Shown: positions 8,692-19,448, counted from the stretch's first letter. The stretch is 64,000 bases of DNA from [Clostridium] scindens ATCC 35704 (GCF_004295125.1 NZ_CP036170.1:1793501-1857500); one strand, 5' to 3'. Translations and numbers: made by a program. The notes: generated by a model from the letters alone, not told the origin.

Positions 8692-9875
8692 TATTTCATA
8701 TCGACGTGAATTCAGCTTACCTTAGCTGGACGACAATAGAAGAATTAAAGAATGGAGGAGAGGTAGACTTAAGGACGATTCCGGCCATCATCGGCGGAGA
8801 TCAGAAGTCAAGGCATGGCGTAGTGCTGGCCAAGTCGCCTCTTGCCAAACAGTGTGGCATTCGGACAGGGGAACCTGTCGCGAATGCCATTCGTAAATGT
8901 CCCGGGCTTGTGATGAGGCCGCCGGACCATAAACTGTACAGACAATACAGCAATATGCTGATGGAGTTCTTAAGAACCTATACAGACCACATCGAGCAGG
9001 TAAGCGTGGATGAGTGCTATATGGACTTTACGGAGATTGCGCCCCGCTTTGCGTCTCCGGTGGATGGCGCCCTTAAGATTAAGAACGAGGTATGCCGAAA
9101 ATTCGGATTCACCGTCAATATCGGCATATCGACCAACAAGCTGCTGGCAAAAATGGCTTCGGACTTTGAGAAGCCCAACAAGGTGCATACGCTGTTCCCG
9201 GAGGAGGTCCAGGTGAAGATGTGGCCGCTTCCCGTGAGGGAACTGTATATGGCAGGGCGTTCCAGTGTGGAGACGTTAGAGAAACTGGACATACGTACCA
9301 TTGGCGATCTGGCATGCACGGATCTGAAGATACTGGAACTGCATCTGAAGAGCCACGGCAGAAAACTCTGGGAATTTGCCAACGGTATCGATCACTCCGA
9401 AGTGGCAAGAGAGAAGGCAGAAGCAAAAGGAATCGGGAACTCCACCACGCTTCCCCGGGATGCAAGGACGCAGGTTGAGGCGGAGGCGGTGCTTAAGGCT
9501 CTGGCCGGAAGCGTCGGAAGGAGGCTTCGAAAGGCAGGACAGAAAGCGGGGATGCTAAGCGTGGAGATAAAGTACCACACCTTTGAATCCGTATCCCATC
9601 AAAGACAGTTGGAAAAGCCGACGAATTTGGATCAGGAGATTTACCAGGTGGCGAGGGAATTGTTTAAGGAATTATGGAATCAGGAGCCCATAAGGCTTCT
9701 TGGAATCAGAAGTTCCAAACTGTCAGAGGAGGGAGAGCCGGTGCAGCTTAGCTTATTTGATATTCGCTTTGAGGCGGATCCGAAAAAAGAAAAGAAGGAA
9801 AAGATCAATACTGCCCTGGAACAGATCCGTAAAAAGTACGGCAAAGATATCGTCACAAAGGGTCCCCATTCTTGA
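8682..9875 (+). CDS. dinB: DNA polymerase IV (Y family)
   Basis: 397-aa translesion DNA polymerase. N-terminal [12 protein letters not shown] holds the first catalytic Asp, and [10 protein letters not shown] (~108-117) the second acidic pair; the helix-hairpin-helix thumb and little-finger domain follow. The C-terminal QLSLF is the beta-clamp binding peptide. GTG start at 8682 overlapping clpB by ten bases, with CAAGGAG upstream, so it is translationally coupled and should be co-induced by heat shock, not visibly by LexA. Confidence 0.93.
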   Translation: MSIIFHIDVNSAYLSWTTIEELKNGGEVDLRTIPAIIGGDQKSRHGVVLAKSPLAKQCGIRTGEPVANAIRKCPGLVMRPPDHKLYRQYSNMLMEFLRTYTDHIEQVSVDECYMDFTEIAPRFASPVDGALKIKNEVCRKFGFTVNIGISTNKLLAKMASDFEKPNKVHTLFPEEVQVKMWPLPVRELYMAGRSSVETLEKLDIRTIGDLACTDLKILELHLKSHGRKLWEFANGIDHSEVAREKAEAKGIGNSTTLPRDARTQVEAEAVLKALAGSVGRRLRKAGQKAGMLSVEIKYHTFESVSHQRQLEKPTNLDQEIYQVARELFKELWNQEPIRLLGIRSSKLSEEGEPVQLSLFDIRFEADPKKEKKEKINTALEQIRKKYGKDIVTKGPHS

Positions 9876-9900
9876 CAGAAAAATATTTCAACGATATACT
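9872..9900 (+). promoter_or_regulatory. Strong SigA promoter for yitT-family gene
   Basis: TTGACA (9872-9877), 17 bases, TATACT (9895-9900). It overlaps the stop codon of dinB, giving the next gene independent expression. Confidence 0.75.
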
Positions 9901-9979
9901 GATAATCAGAAGAGCAGTTGCGAATTATAAGTTTATAGTTTGCGGATGCTCTTTTTTGGCTGATAAGGAGGTATTTGAT

Positions 9980-10849
9980 ATGGGAAAGATAAATTGGAAG
10001 GAATGGGGGACGGACATTCTTGTGGATCTATTTGCTGGAATGATCATTGCCATAGGAATCTATAACTTTGCGCTGAATGCTAATTTCCCGGTAGCCGGAT
10101 TCTCAGGAATTGCCATCATCATGTATCATTTGATCGGGCTCCCGGTGGGAGCCGGGACGATTCTTTTAAATGTTCCGGTGGCAATCTTCTGCTATAAGTT
10201 TCTGGGAAGGAGATTTTTTATCAAATCTGTAAAGTCCATGGTTATCTCATCCCTCCTGATGGACTATATCGCGCCGCTGCTCCCGGTATATGAGGGCAGC
10301 AGACTTTTGGCGGCGCTGTGTATGGGCGTGCTGTCCGGAGCAGGATATGCGCTGATATTTATGAGAGGCTCATCCACTGGCGGCCAGGATTTCATCAGCG
10401 TGGCGATTAAGAAGGTAAAGCCGCATGTTACCCTGGGCATGATCACGTTCGTGCTGGATGTGGCTACTATCGTGCTGGGAAGCGGCCTGGTATTCAAGGA
10501 TGTGGACGGGTTCATCTATGGCGTGCTCGTTACTTATCTCATGGCGATCGTCATGGACCGGATACTTTATGGCATTGACGAAGGCAAGATGACATTTATT
10601 GTGACGGAGCATGGCGAGGAGGTTTCAAAGCACATTGACGCCTATTCCGGCAGAGGCTCCACGATTCTCAGAGGAATGGGAAGTTATTCAAAACAGGAGA
10701 AGGACGTGGTAATGTGCGCGTGCAATAACAAGCAGATGTATACGATCAAGAAGATGGTCCATAAGATCGATCCCCAGGCATTTACGATTATTATGGAGTC
10801 CAATGAAGTCGTGGGAGAGGGCTTCAAGGAAGAAAGTGGATTAGATTGA
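9980..10849 (+). CDS. YitT/DUF161-DUF2179 membrane protein
   Basis: 289-aa integral membrane protein: about five or six hydrophobic helices in residues 10-200 (VDLFAGMIIAIGIYNFAL, then GAGTILLNVPVAIFCYKF and others), then a soluble DUF2179 C-terminal domain (~215-280). Function of the family is not settled. The ATG at 9980 is chosen because AAGGAGG lies nine bases upstream; a longer in-frame reading from 9872 would run through the promoter. Confidence 0.85.
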   Translation: MGKINWKEWGTDILVDLFAGMIIAIGIYNFALNANFPVAGFSGIAIIMYHLIGLPVGAGTILLNVPVAIFCYKFLGRRFFIKSVKSMVISSLLMDYIAPLLPVYEGSRLLAALCMGVLSGAGYALIFMRGSSTGGQDFISVAIKKVKPHVTLGMITFVLDVATIVLGSGLVFKDVDGFIYGVLVTYLMAIVMDRILYGIDEGKMTFIVTEHGEEVSKHIDAYSGRGSTILRGMGSYSKQEKDVVMCACNNKQMYTIKKMVHKIDPQAFTIIMESNEVVGEGFKEESGLD

Positions 10850-10873
10850 CAATTCTGCGGCCAAAGGAGTAGA

Positions 10874-10993
10874 ATGTTGTTCCACTGTGCAGAACAGGCG
10901 CTGTACGCGTTCAAGCGGGGCAGGCTGAATCAGTATAAATTTTACGGCGTTTCGATGAGAAGGATTCTGTCAGTATTATCGCCGATCGATTAA
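10874..10993 (+). pseudogene. Remnant of a GGDEF (diguanylate cyclase) C-terminus
   Basis: A 39-codon frame, ATG 10874 to TAA 10993. AEQALYAFKRGRLNQYKFYG matches the conserved end of GGDEF domains (ADEALYxAKRxGRNxY). The catalytic core is absent, so this is a fragment. TTGACA (10847-10852) and TAGAAT (10871-10876, 18 bases apart) lie over its start. A short expressed peptide cannot be ruled out. Confidence 0.5.
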
Positions 10994-11024
10994 GGGGGGG
11001 GGGAAAATCCAGCCCCCCTTTTTT
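10992..11024 (+). terminator. Rho-independent terminator
   Basis: A run of ten G residues, GAAAATCCA-type loop, GCCCCCC and six T residues. Closes the yitT/GGDEF-remnant unit before murE. The long G run is prone to sequencing error. Confidence 0.8.
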
Positions 11025-11060
11025 GACAGTCATTGCAATGATGTGAGCACAATTTAATCT

Positions 11061-11088
11061 TTGCGGCATCTGGAAATAATGGTATAAT
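11061..11088 (+). promoter_or_regulatory. Promoter upstream of murE
   Basis: TTGCGG (11061-11066), 16 bases, TATAAT (11083-11088), about 57 bases before the murE ATG. Confidence 0.5.
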
Positions 11089-11144
11089 GTTGCTATATGG
11101 CAACATGGATATTGGAAAGAATGAAATCTTTAGGAGGCTTTTTT

Positions 11145-12610
11145 ATGAAACTGACACAGTTATTGGAACGTCTGGAATACGAGGTCCGTCAGGGCAGCGA
11201 TGAGGTCGAGGTGACCCAGCTGATCAATGATTCCCGCAAGGTTACAGAAGGGAGCGTCTTCGTATGCATCAGCGGAGCCGTATCAGACGGACATAAATAT
11301 ATTGACGATGTAGCAGCGAAGGGGGCCGCTGCAGTGATCGTGGAGCGCCCGGTAGATGCGCCAAAAGGGCTTACGGTGATTCGCGTGGATGATACCCGGT
11401 ACGCCCTGGCGCTTATGTCCGCCGCCTACTTCGGATATCCCGCCGAAAAGTTGAAGGTCATCGGTATTACCGGGACGAAGGGCAAGACTACGACCACATA
11501 CATGGTCAAGTCTATCCTGGAGGGCGTGGGCCACAAAGTAGGCCTGATCGGCACCATTGAGGCCATTATCGGGGATAAGGCCATCCCGGCGAACAATACG
11601 ACGCCGGAGTCTTATACGATCCATCAGTATTTTGCGCAGATGGCGGAAGCCGGATGCGACAGCGTGGTTATGGAAGTTTCCTCCCAGGGCCTGATGCTTC
11701 ACAGGACGGCCGGTATCCAGTTTGAGATTGGAATCTTTACGAACCTGGGGAGGATCATATCGGCCCGAACGAGCATAAGGACTTCGAAGATTACAAACGC
11801 TGCAAAGGGATCCTGTTTACACAGTGCAATCTGGGAATTGCCAATGTGGATGACAGATGGTATGAAGACGTATTTAAGAATGCCACGTGCAAAGTGGAGA
11901 CTTTTGGATTCTCGGAGAAGGCAGACCTTCGCGCTACAGACGTGCAGCATATTTCAAGGCCTGGGTATCTGGGAGTTAAGTACCAGGTAAGCGGCCTGAT
12001 GAACTTTGATGTGGAGATTGATATTCCGGGCGATTTTAGCGTCTACAATTCCTTAACCGCTATCGCGGTGTGCAGGCATTTTGATGTGCCTGTGGAGAAT
12101 ATTAAGACAGCGCTTAAAGTGGCAAAGGTAAAAGGGCGCATCGAGATGGTAAAGGTGTCGGATGACTTTACGCTGATGATCGACTATGCCCACAATGCCA
12201 TGAGTCTGGAAAGCCTGCTGCTGACCTTGAGGGATTACCATCCGCAGCGCATTGTTACGGTATTCGGCTGCGGCGGCAACCGTTCGAAGACCCGCAGGTA
12301 TGAGATGGGAGAAGTGGCAGGACGGCTTTCCGATTTTACGGTTATCACATCAGATAATCCGAGGTTTGAGGAACCCCAGGCCATCATTGACGATATTATT
12401 GTGGGGATGAAGAAGACGGATGGGAAATATATCTCCATCTGTGACAGGAAAGAGGCCATCAAGTACGTCATCGAGAACGGACAGCCGGGCGACGTTATTA
12501 TTCTGGCTGGAAAAGGCCATGAGACTTATCAGGAGATCAAGGGCGTCAAGCATGATATGGATGAGCGCGTCCTGATCCGGGAAATATTAGAGGAGTTAGA
12601 TGTACGCTGA
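11145..12610 (+). CDS. murE: UDP-MurNAc-tripeptide synthetase, one-base frameshift
   Basis: Mur ligase that adds the third residue of the peptidoglycan stem to UDP-MurNAc-L-Ala-D-Glu in the cytoplasm. N-terminal domain to ~110, ATP loop GTKGKTTT (~110-117), central MEVSSQGL and the C-terminal domain with YAHN and DNPRFEEP. The DNPR-type motif is usual for meso-diaminopimelate users. Frame 1 is correct to about 11750 (FTNLG), then the expected EDHIGPNEHKDFEDYKRCKG continues in the next frame: four G residues at 11747-11750 where five are needed. Start ATG 11145 has TAGGAGG upstream. The gene is normally essential, so sequencing error or a second murE is likely. It overlaps priA by 11 bases. 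Confidence 0.9.
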
Positions 12611-14828
12611 TATCATTATTGACATAACACATGAAAAACTGGATAAAGTATTCCAATACAGCATCCCCTCCCATCTCGAGGGGATGCTTAAGGTTGGCAC
12701 GGAAGTCGTGGTGCCTTTTGGAAGAGGCAATAAAGAGACGAAGGGTTACGTGACCGGATTCTCCAGGGAAGCCGGGTATGATGTAGCAAAGATCAAGCCG
12801 GTTGCCGGGATTGCCAAGGATAGCGTGGCGATCGAGTCTAAATTGGTGGCTTTGGCTGCCTGGATGAAGGAGTATTACGGGGGAACCATGATACAGGCGC
12901 TTAAGACGGTGATTCCCATCAAGCGTACGGAACGTGTCAAAGAAAAAAGGAGGATCCGCCTGCTGCTTGATGAAGAGGCTGGGAAAAAGGCGCTGGATGT
13001 CTACCTTCATAAGAACCAAAAAGCCAGAGCCAGGCTTTTGGCGGCTTTATTGGATGAGCCGGAGCAGGAGTACGAACTTTTGACCAGGAAGCTGAACATC
13101 ACCAGGGCAGTGGTAAGAGCGCTGGAGGAACAGAAGATCGTGGCGCTTCAATCGGAACAGGTATTTCGCAATCCTGTAAAGCACAAAGTGCGGGAAAGGG
13201 AAGAAGTCAGGCTTACGGATGAGCAGCGGCATGCCATCGGCGTATTCTGGGATGACTATAGACAGGGAAAGCGGGAAAACTATCTTGTATATGGGGTTAC
13301 CGGAAGCGGCAAGACAGAAGTCTATATGGAGATGATTGACAGAGTGCTGAAGGAAGGCGGGCAGGCCATCGTCCTGATCCCGGAGATCGCCCTTACGTAT
13401 CAGACGGTCATGCGGTTCTATGGGAAGTTTGGCGACCGGGTGTCCATCTTGAATTCCAGGATGTCCCAGGGAGAGCGGTTTGACCAGATGGAACGGGTGA
13501 AGGCAGGAGAGGTTGACGTAATGATCGGCCCACGCTCTGCTTTGTTTACGCCATTTCCCAATCTGGGATTGATCGTCATTGATGAAGAGCATGAGACCAC
13601 CTATAAAAGCGAGCAGGTTCCCAGATACCATGCCAGGGAGACTGCCATGATGCGGGGAAAGATGGAAGGCGCAAGCGTGGTGCTGGGTTCGGCTACTCCA
13701 TCGCTGGAAGCCTTCTATGGCTGCAAGAGGGGACGCATCAAGATGCTGGAACTTAAGAACAGGGCTACGCTCCGGGAACTGCCTGCGGTGTATGTAGAAG
13801 ACATGCGTAAGGAGATGAAGGCAGGCAACCGTTCTATTTTAAGCGACCATCTGAAAGAACTGATGGAGGAGCGGCTTAAGAAAAAGGAGCAGATCATGCT
13901 TTTTTTGAATCGAAGAGGATATGCGGGCTTTGTTTCTTGCAGAGCCTGCGGATATGTAGTAAAATGTCCTCATTGCGATGTATCCTTATCGGCGCATAAG
14001 AATGGGAAGATGGTCTGCCACTACTGTGGATACGAAGAACCCCAAGTTAATCTGTGTCCTTCCTGCGGCTCACCGTATATCGGGGGCTTCAAGGCAGGCA
14101 CACAGCAGGTTGAAGAACTGGTGAAGCGGCAGTTTCCAAGCGCCAGGGCCCTTCGGATGGATATGGATACCACAAAAGCCAAGGACGGCCATGAAAAGAT
14201 TCTGGAGACATTCGCTAATGAAGAGGCTGATATTCTGATCGGTACCCAGATGATCGTCAAAGGCCATGATTTTCCTAATGTTACTTTGGTTGGAATCCTG
14301 GCAGCGGATATGTCTTTGTATTCCAATGATTACCGGGCAGGCGAGCGGACATTCCAGCTTCTGACCCAGGCGGCCGGAAGGGCCGGAAGAGGAAGCGGCA
14401 AAGGGGAAGTCATAATCCAGACCTACAGCCCCCAGCACTACAGCATCCAGATGGCGGCGGCCCAGGATTATGAAGGATTCTATAAAGAAGAGATGGATTA
14501 CCGGGAATTGATGGGATATCCGCCGGTGGAGCAGCTTCTTGCAGTGCTGATGACAGGGGCGGATGAAAGCATGCTTGAGACGGCGGCCAGATATTTGAAG
14601 GAATTCGCGCAGCTTGCGGATAAGGATAAGGAACTTCAGATTATCGGCCCGGCCAGCCCCAATGTGGCAAAGGTGAGCGATGCCTACCGCCGAGTGCTCT
14701 ACTTAAAAGGCGGGGACTATAAAAGGCTGGTAGAGGCGAAAAACCGGATGGAGCAGTATATAGAAATCAATAAAGGATTTCAGTCGCTGAGAATTCAGTT
14801 CGACTTTAATCCCATGAATGTATTTTAG
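12600..14828 (+). CDS. priA: Primosomal replication restart helicase PriA
   Basis: 742-aa superfamily 2 DNA helicase that recognises stalled forks and reloads the replicative helicase. N-terminal 3'-DNA-binding domain (residues 1-110), Walker A GVTGSGKT (~231), DEEH box (~327), a zinc-binding region with [18 protein letters not shown] and CPSC (~447-490), and helicase motifs with [14 protein letters not shown]. Full length for the family. Its ATG overlaps the end of murE and it is followed after 13 bases by def. Confidence 0.96.
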   Translation: MYADIIIDITHEKLDKVFQYSIPSHLEGMLKVGTEVVVPFGRGNKETKGYVTGFSREAGYDVAKIKPVAGIAKDSVAIESKLVALAAWMKEYYGGTMIQALKTVIPIKRTERVKEKRRIRLLLDEEAGKKALDVYLHKNQKARARLLAALLDEPEQEYELLTRKLNITRAVVRALEEQKIVALQSEQVFRNPVKHKVREREEVRLTDEQRHAIGVFWDDYRQGKRENYLVYGVTGSGKTEVYMEMIDRVLKEGGQAIVLIPEIALTYQTVMRFYGKFGDRVSILNSRMSQGERFDQMERVKAGEVDVMIGPRSALFTPFPNLGLIVIDEEHETTYKSEQVPRYHARETAMMRGKMEGASVVLGSATPSLEAFYGCKRGRIKMLELKNRATLRELPAVYVEDMRKEMKAGNRSILSDHLKELMEERLKKKEQIMLFLNRRGYAGFVSCRACGYVVKCPHCDVSLSAHKNGKMVCHYCGYEEPQVNLCPSCGSPYIGGFKAGTQQVEELVKRQFPSARALRMDMDTTKAKDGHEKILETFANEEADILIGTQMIVKGHDFPNVTLVGILAADMSLYSNDYRAGERTFQLLTQAAGRAGRGSGKGEVIIQTYSPQHYSIQMAAAQDYEGFYKEEMDYRELMGYPPVEQLLAVLMTGADESMLETAARYLKEFAQLADKDKELQIIGPASPNVAKVSDAYRRVLYLKGGDYKRLVEAKNRMEQYIEINKGFQSLRIQFDFNPMNVF

Positions 14829-14841
14829 AGGAGAGAAGCGT

Positions 14842-15315
14842 ATGGCAACGAGAAAGATCAGAGAAATCGGAGACGAGGTTTTGACAAAACCATGCAAGGA
14901 AGTAACGAAGATAACATTAAGGACCAAAGTACTCATCAATGACATGCTGGATACTATGTATGAGGCGCTTGGCGTAGGATTGGCAGCGCCGCAGGTGGGC
15001 GTGCTTAAAAGAATCGTGGTAATCGATGTGGGGGAAGGCCCCATTGTGCTCATTAACCCAGAGATTATAGAGACCTCCGGCGAGCAGTCCGGGGAAGAAG
15101 GGTGCCTGAGCGTGCCTGGCAAGTCAGGAATGGTGACGCGCCCGGATTATGTGAAGGTGCGGGCATTGAATGAAGACATGGAAGAGATTGAATTAGAAGG
15201 CGAAGGACTTCTTGCGAGAGCGTTCTGTCATGAGATCGACCATCTGGATGGAAGGATGTATGTCGATCTGGTAGAAGGAGAATTGCACGACGTGAATTAT
15301 GAGGAGGAAGTTTAG
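14842..15315 (+). CDS. def: Peptide deformylase
   Basis: 157-aa metalloenzyme removing the formyl group from nascent N-terminal Met. All three signature motifs are present: [18 protein letters not shown] and HEIDHLDG (~130-137) supplying the metal-binding Cys and His residues. ATG 14842 follows AGGAGAG. The stop is adjacent to the fmt start, pairing the deformylase with the formyltransferase as usual. Confidence 0.96.
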   Translation: MATRKIREIGDEVLTKPCKEVTKITLRTKVLINDMLDTMYEALGVGLAAPQVGVLKRIVVIDVGEGPIVLINPEIIETSGEQSGEEGCLSVPGKSGMVTRPDYVKVRALNEDMEEIELEGEGLLARAFCHEIDHLDGRMYVDLVEGELHDVNYEEEV

Positions 15316-16254
15316 ATGAAGGTCATATTCATGGGTACGCCGGAGTTTTCTGTGGGAACGTTAAAAGCCCTGGCAGAGGCCGGACATGAGGTGGTGCTGG
15401 CAGTCACGCAGCCGGATAAGCCAAAAGGAAGAGGCGGCAGGATGCAGTATCCGCCGGTGAAGGAGATGGCGCTGGAGTATGGGATTCCAGTATTCCAGCC
15501 GAAAAAGATCCGTGCGCCGGAGTGCGTAGAAGAACTTCGGAAATATGAGGCGGATATCATGGTAGTCATTGCCTTCGGGCAGATTCTTCCGAAAGAGATT
15601 CTTGAGATGACGCCTTATGGCTGCGTCAACGTCCATGCGTCCCTCCTGCCCAAGTACAGAGGGGCCGCGCCGATCCAGTGGGCAGTCATCAACGGGGAGA
15701 AGGTCACCGGGGTGACTACGATGCAGATGGATGAGGGACTGGATACCGGGGATATGCTTTTAAAAGAAGAGGTGATACTGGACGAAGAAGAGACCGGAGG
15801 AAGCCTGCATGACAAGTTGGCTGAGGCAGGCGCCAGGCTCTGCGTGCGCACCTTAAAGGCTCTGGAAGATGGAAGCGCCGTAAGAGAGAAGCAGGGAGAA
15901 AGTCCCACGGAGTATGCAAGGATGCTGACGAAGGAACTGGGCAGCATCGACTGGACCCAAGATGCCTTATCCATCGAGCGTCTGGTCAGAGGCCTGAATC
16001 CGTGGCCCAGCGCCTATACGGACTGGAATGGCAAGGTCATGAAGATCTGGGAGGCAAAAGTCATGGAAGGCGAGACGGGCAAGGCTCCCGGAACCATCGT
16101 AAAAATAGAAAAAGACGGATTCCTGGTACAGGCAGGAGCGGGACTTCTGAAAATCCTGGAACTGCAGATCCCAGGCAAGAAGCGGATGAAGGCAGACGCG
16201 TTTCTGAGAGGCTACCAGGTGGAAGAAGGGTCGATGTTGGCCTCCAATATCTGA
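15316..16254 (+). CDS. fmt: Methionyl-tRNA formyltransferase
   Basis: 312-aa enzyme that formylates Met-tRNAi using 10-formyltetrahydrofolate. FMGTPEFSVG at the start, VNVHASLLPKYRGAAPIQWA (~102-121) in the catalytic site, and the C-terminal tRNA-binding barrel. The ATG directly follows the def stop (GAGGAGG upstream, inside def). Normal length. Confidence 0.96.
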   Translation: MKVIFMGTPEFSVGTLKALAEAGHEVVLAVTQPDKPKGRGGRMQYPPVKEMALEYGIPVFQPKKIRAPECVEELRKYEADIMVVIAFGQILPKEILEMTPYGCVNVHASLLPKYRGAAPIQWAVINGEKVTGVTTMQMDEGLDTGDMLLKEEVILDEEETGGSLHDKLAEAGARLCVRTLKALEDGSAVREKQGESPTEYARMLTKELGSIDWTQDALSIERLVRGLNPWPSAYTDWNGKVMKIWEAKVMEGETGKAPGTIVKIEKDGFLVQAGAGLLKILELQIPGKKRMKADAFLRGYQVEEGSMLASNI

Positions 16255-16358
16255 GGAAATCATTAATAATTGTTAAATTTGTATGAAAAGACGTTTTTTT
16301 GTCGGGTTTTCATATATAATAACAAATATATTTTTTAAAAGCAGGAGGCGTATAAAGT

Positions 16359-17060
16359 ATGTATTATCCTATGTTTTTTGAACCAACATATATGCTGGTC
16401 ATTATAGGCGTGATCATCTGTCTGTTGGCTTCTTCCAAGATGAAGTCGACATTTAATAAATACTCCCGTGTCAGGAATCATTCCGGCATGACGGGAAGAG
16501 AAGCAGCAGAGCAGGTCTTAAGAGGGGCCGGCATCTATGATGTAAGAGTCGAGCATATTTCCGGAGATCTGACAGACCATTATGACCCGAGAACCAAGGT
16601 GCTGCGGTTGTCGGATGCCACCTATAATTCTACATCCGTGGCGGCAGTGGGTGTTGCGGCACATGAGTGCGGGCATGCAATCCAGCACGCCACAGGGTAC
16701 GCGCCGCTTAAGATCCGCGGGGCGCTGGTGCCGGTGGCGAACTTTGGAAGCGCGATAGCATGGCCGCTGATCCTGATCGGCCTGCTTTTTAGCAGCCGGT
16801 CGTCCATGCTGTTTTTGAATCTGGGAATTATAGCCTTTTCCTTGGCAGTACTGTTCCAGATTGTCACTCTGCCGGTGGAGTTCAATGCGTCCAGCAGGGC
16901 CATCCGTATATTGGGCAGCAGCGGCATGTTATATGAGGATGAAGTAGATGCTACGAAAAAGGTGCTCTCTGCGGCGGCTCTGACGTATGTGGCAGGCGCA
17001 GCCTCTGCAATCCTGCAGCTTCTGCGTATTATACTGCTGGCTAACAGCAGAAGGGATTAG
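16359..17060 (+). CDS. YugP-type membrane zinc metallopeptidase
   Basis: 233 aa with the zinc site HECGH (~102-106) and four predicted membrane segments: one at the N-terminus, two around 125-175 and one at the C-terminus. Family function in Firmicutes is not firmly assigned. TATAAT at 16315-16320 and AGGAGG before the ATG suggest its own start of transcription; rsmB follows 14 bases later. Confidence 0.88.
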   Translation: MYYPMFFEPTYMLVIIGVIICLLASSKMKSTFNKYSRVRNHSGMTGREAAEQVLRGAGIYDVRVEHISGDLTDHYDPRTKVLRLSDATYNSTSVAAVGVAAHECGHAIQHATGYAPLKIRGALVPVANFGSAIAWPLILIGLLFSSRSSMLFLNLGIIAFSLAVLFQIVTLPVEFNASSRAIRILGSSGMLYEDEVDATKKVLSAAALTYVAGAASAILQLLRIILLANSRRD

Positions 17061-17074
17061 ATGGAGGAAGAAGA

Positions 17075-18385
17075 ATGGCAGCATCTGTAAACGGGCGGGA
17101 ACTCGTGCTTGATATACTGCTTCAGATCACAAGAGACGGGGAATATAGTCATATTGCCCTTAAGAATGTTCTAGACAAATATCAGTATCTTGATAAGAAA
17201 GAGCGTGCATTTATCACGAGAGTGGTAAATGGCACGCTTGAACATATGATAGAAATCGACTATATCATTAATCAATTTTCCAAAGTTAAGGTTCAGAAAA
17301 TGAAGCCTGTCATCAGGATGATCATACGCAGCGCGGTATACCAGTTAAAATATATGGATAGCGTGCCGGATTCCGCTGTCTTAAACGAGGCAGTAAAACT
17401 TGCTTCAAAACGCGGATTTTCAACGTTGAAAGGATTTGTAAACGGGGTGTTAAGGAGTGTGAGCCGTAATCTGGAATCCGTCGCGTATCCTTCCGAGGAA
17501 GACAGGCTTGCGTGGATGGAGATTCGCTACAGCCTGCCCCAGTGGATCCTAAAGCAGTGGCTTGCATCATATGATGAAGAGACGGTAAAGAGGATAGCAG
17601 AAGAGTTCCTGAAAGAGAAGCCCATCACGGTGAGATGCAATCTGGAAAAGATTACAAAAGAAGAACTGCTGAAACTACTAAAAGAAGAAGGCGTTACGGT
17701 GGAAGAGGAGCCAGCCGTCCCTTATGCGCTATACTTATCGGGATATGACCACCTGGCAGGATTAAATAGTTTCCGCCAGGGGTACTACCAAGTGCAGGAT
17801 ATCAGTTCGATGCAGGTAGCCCGGTGGGCAGCGCCTAAGGCGGACGATTATATCATTGACGTGTGCGCGGCGCCGGGAGGAAAGGCCATCCATCTGGCAG
17901 AAATACTGGCCGGAACCGGTCATGTGGAAGCCAGGGATCTGACGGAGTATAAGGTAGGGCTGATCCGGGAGAATATCTTAAGGAGCGGCCTTCATAATAT
18001 AGAAGCAGTCTGTAAGGATGCCACGGTTCGAGATGAAGCATCCATTAAAAAAGCGGATATCGTCATAGCCGACCTGCCGTGTTCTGGCCTGGGCGTGCTG
18101 GGGAAAAAGCCGGATTTGAAGAGCCGGATGACAGAAGAGATGCAGAAGGAATTGGCATCGCTGCAGCGCAGTATGCTAAAAGTCGTTAAGGAGTACGTAA
18201 AGCCTGGCGGAAAACTTCTATACAGCACTTGCACGATCAGCAGAGACGAGAATGAAGAGAATGCAAGATGGTTAACGGAAATAGATCCCAAGTTCCGCCT
18301 GATCCGCCAGAAGCAGATGCTTCCCGGAAGGGATCCGGGGGATGGATTCTATATCGCCATGTTCCAGAGGGAGAATGATGAGTAA
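17075..18385 (+). CDS. rsmB: 16S rRNA (cytosine-C5) methyltransferase RsmB
   Basis: 436 aa. NusB-like RNA-binding domain at residues 1-140, then a Rossmann methyltransferase with SAM-binding VCAAPGGKAIHLAE (~265), first Cys in ADLPCSGLG (~334) and catalytic Cys in YSTCTIS (~385). Methylates C967 of 16S rRNA (E. coli numbering) by family inference. ATG after GGAGGAAGA; stop overlaps the rlmN start region. Confidence 0.93.
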   Translation: MAASVNGRELVLDILLQITRDGEYSHIALKNVLDKYQYLDKKERAFITRVVNGTLEHMIEIDYIINQFSKVKVQKMKPVIRMIIRSAVYQLKYMDSVPDSAVLNEAVKLASKRGFSTLKGFVNGVLRSVSRNLESVAYPSEEDRLAWMEIRYSLPQWILKQWLASYDEETVKRIAEEFLKEKPITVRCNLEKITKEELLKLLKEEGVTVEEEPAVPYALYLSGYDHLAGLNSFRQGYYQVQDISSMQVARWAAPKADDYIIDVCAAPGGKAIHLAEILAGTGHVEARDLTEYKVGLIRENILRSGLHNIEAVCKDATVRDEASIKKADIVIADLPCSGLGVLGKKPDLKSRMTEEMQKELASLQRSMLKVVKEYVKPGGKLLYSTCTISRDENEENARWLTEIDPKFRLIRQKQMLPGRDPGDGFYIAMFQRENDE

Positions 18386-19448
18386 GAAAGATATATGTTC
18401 TTATAGTTTTGAAGAATTGAAAGAAGAGATCGCACGAATTGGAGAGAAGGATTTCCGCAGTACTCAGATCTATGAATGGCTGCATGTAAAGCTCGCAGAG
18501 AGTTTTGATGAGATGACCAACCTCTCAAAGGAGCTTCGGGAAAAGTTGAAGGAAGAGTATGAGATTGCAAAAGTCAAGATGATTGACCATCAGATTTCCA
18601 AGGTAGATCCTACAGAAAAGTTTCTGTTTGAATTGTGCGATGGCAATATGATTGAGAGCGTGCTGATGAAGTATAACTACGGCAATTCCGTATGCATCTC
18701 GTCTCAGGCCGGATGCCGCATGGGATGCCGGTTCTGCGCCTCCACCATCGGAGGGCTGGAAAGAAGCCTGGCTCCTTCCGAGATGCTCAGGCAGATATAT
18801 CAGATTCAGAAGATGACGGGAGAGCGGGTATCCAATGTAGTCGTCATGGGTACTGGGGAGCCGCTGGATAATTATGATAACTTCGTGAAATTCATCCATA
18901 TACTGAGCGATGAGCATGGACTACATATCAGCCAGCGCAACATCACGGCCTCCACCTGCGGCATTGTTCCGAATATGAAGAGGCTTGCGGATGAAGGTCT
19001 TCAGATCACGCTTGCCCTCTCCTTGCATGGGTCGACCCAGGAGAAGCGTAAGAGGCTGATGCCGGTGGCAGACCGATACGAGCTTCCGGAAGTCCTGGAT
19101 GCCTGCGATTACTATTTTGAAAAGACGGGGAGGCGGATCACCTTTGAATATAGTCTGGTAGAAGGCGTGAACGATCAGATGGAGGATGCCAGGGAACTGA
19201 TCTCCATATTGAGGAAGCGAAATTGTCATCTGAATTTGATTCCTGTGAATCCGATCAAGGAGCGGGACTTCAAGAAGCCGGACAGGAAAAATGCCCTTGA
19301 ATTCAAAAATAAACTTGAAAAAAACGGAATTAATGTTACTATAAGAAGGGAAAGAGGCTCGGATATCGACGGAGCCTGCGGCCAGCTGCGCAGACGCCAT
19401 ACGGCCGCGAATGAAGGAGAACCAGATGAAGATATATGCAATGACTGA
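18378..19448 (+). CDS. rlmN: 23S rRNA / tRNA adenine-C2 methyltransferase RlmN
   Basis: 356-aa radical SAM enzyme that methylates A2503 of 23S rRNA and A37 of some tRNAs. The iron-sulfur motif is CRMGCRFCAST (~114-124), with GTGEPLDNYDNF after it; the C-terminal catalytic Cys sits in GACGQLR near 344. ATG 18378 is preferred to ATG 18375 for its spacing from AGAGGGAG; both overlap the end of rsmB. It overlaps prpC by 23 bases. Confidence 0.95.
   Translation: MSKKDICSYSFEELKEEIARIGEKDFRSTQIYEWLHVKLAESFDEMTNLSKELREKLKEEYEIAKVKMIDHQISKVDPTEKFLFELCDGNMIESVLMKYNYGNSVCISSQAGCRMGCRFCASTIGGLERSLAPSEMLRQIYQIQKMTGERVSNVVVMGTGEPLDNYDNFVKFIHILSDEHGLHISQRNITASTCGIVPNMKRLADEGLQITLALSLHGSTQEKRKRLMPVADRYELPEVLDACDYYFEKTGRRITFEYSLVEGVNDQMEDARELISILRKRNCHLNLIPVNPIKERDFKKPDRKNALEFKNKLEKNGINVTIRRERGSDIDGACGQLRRRHTAANEGEPDEDICND

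Noticed and set aside
11023-11028. TTGACA just after the terminator at 11024
   Set aside because: No -10 box at 16-18 bases; the TTGCGG/TATAAT pair downstream fits murE better.
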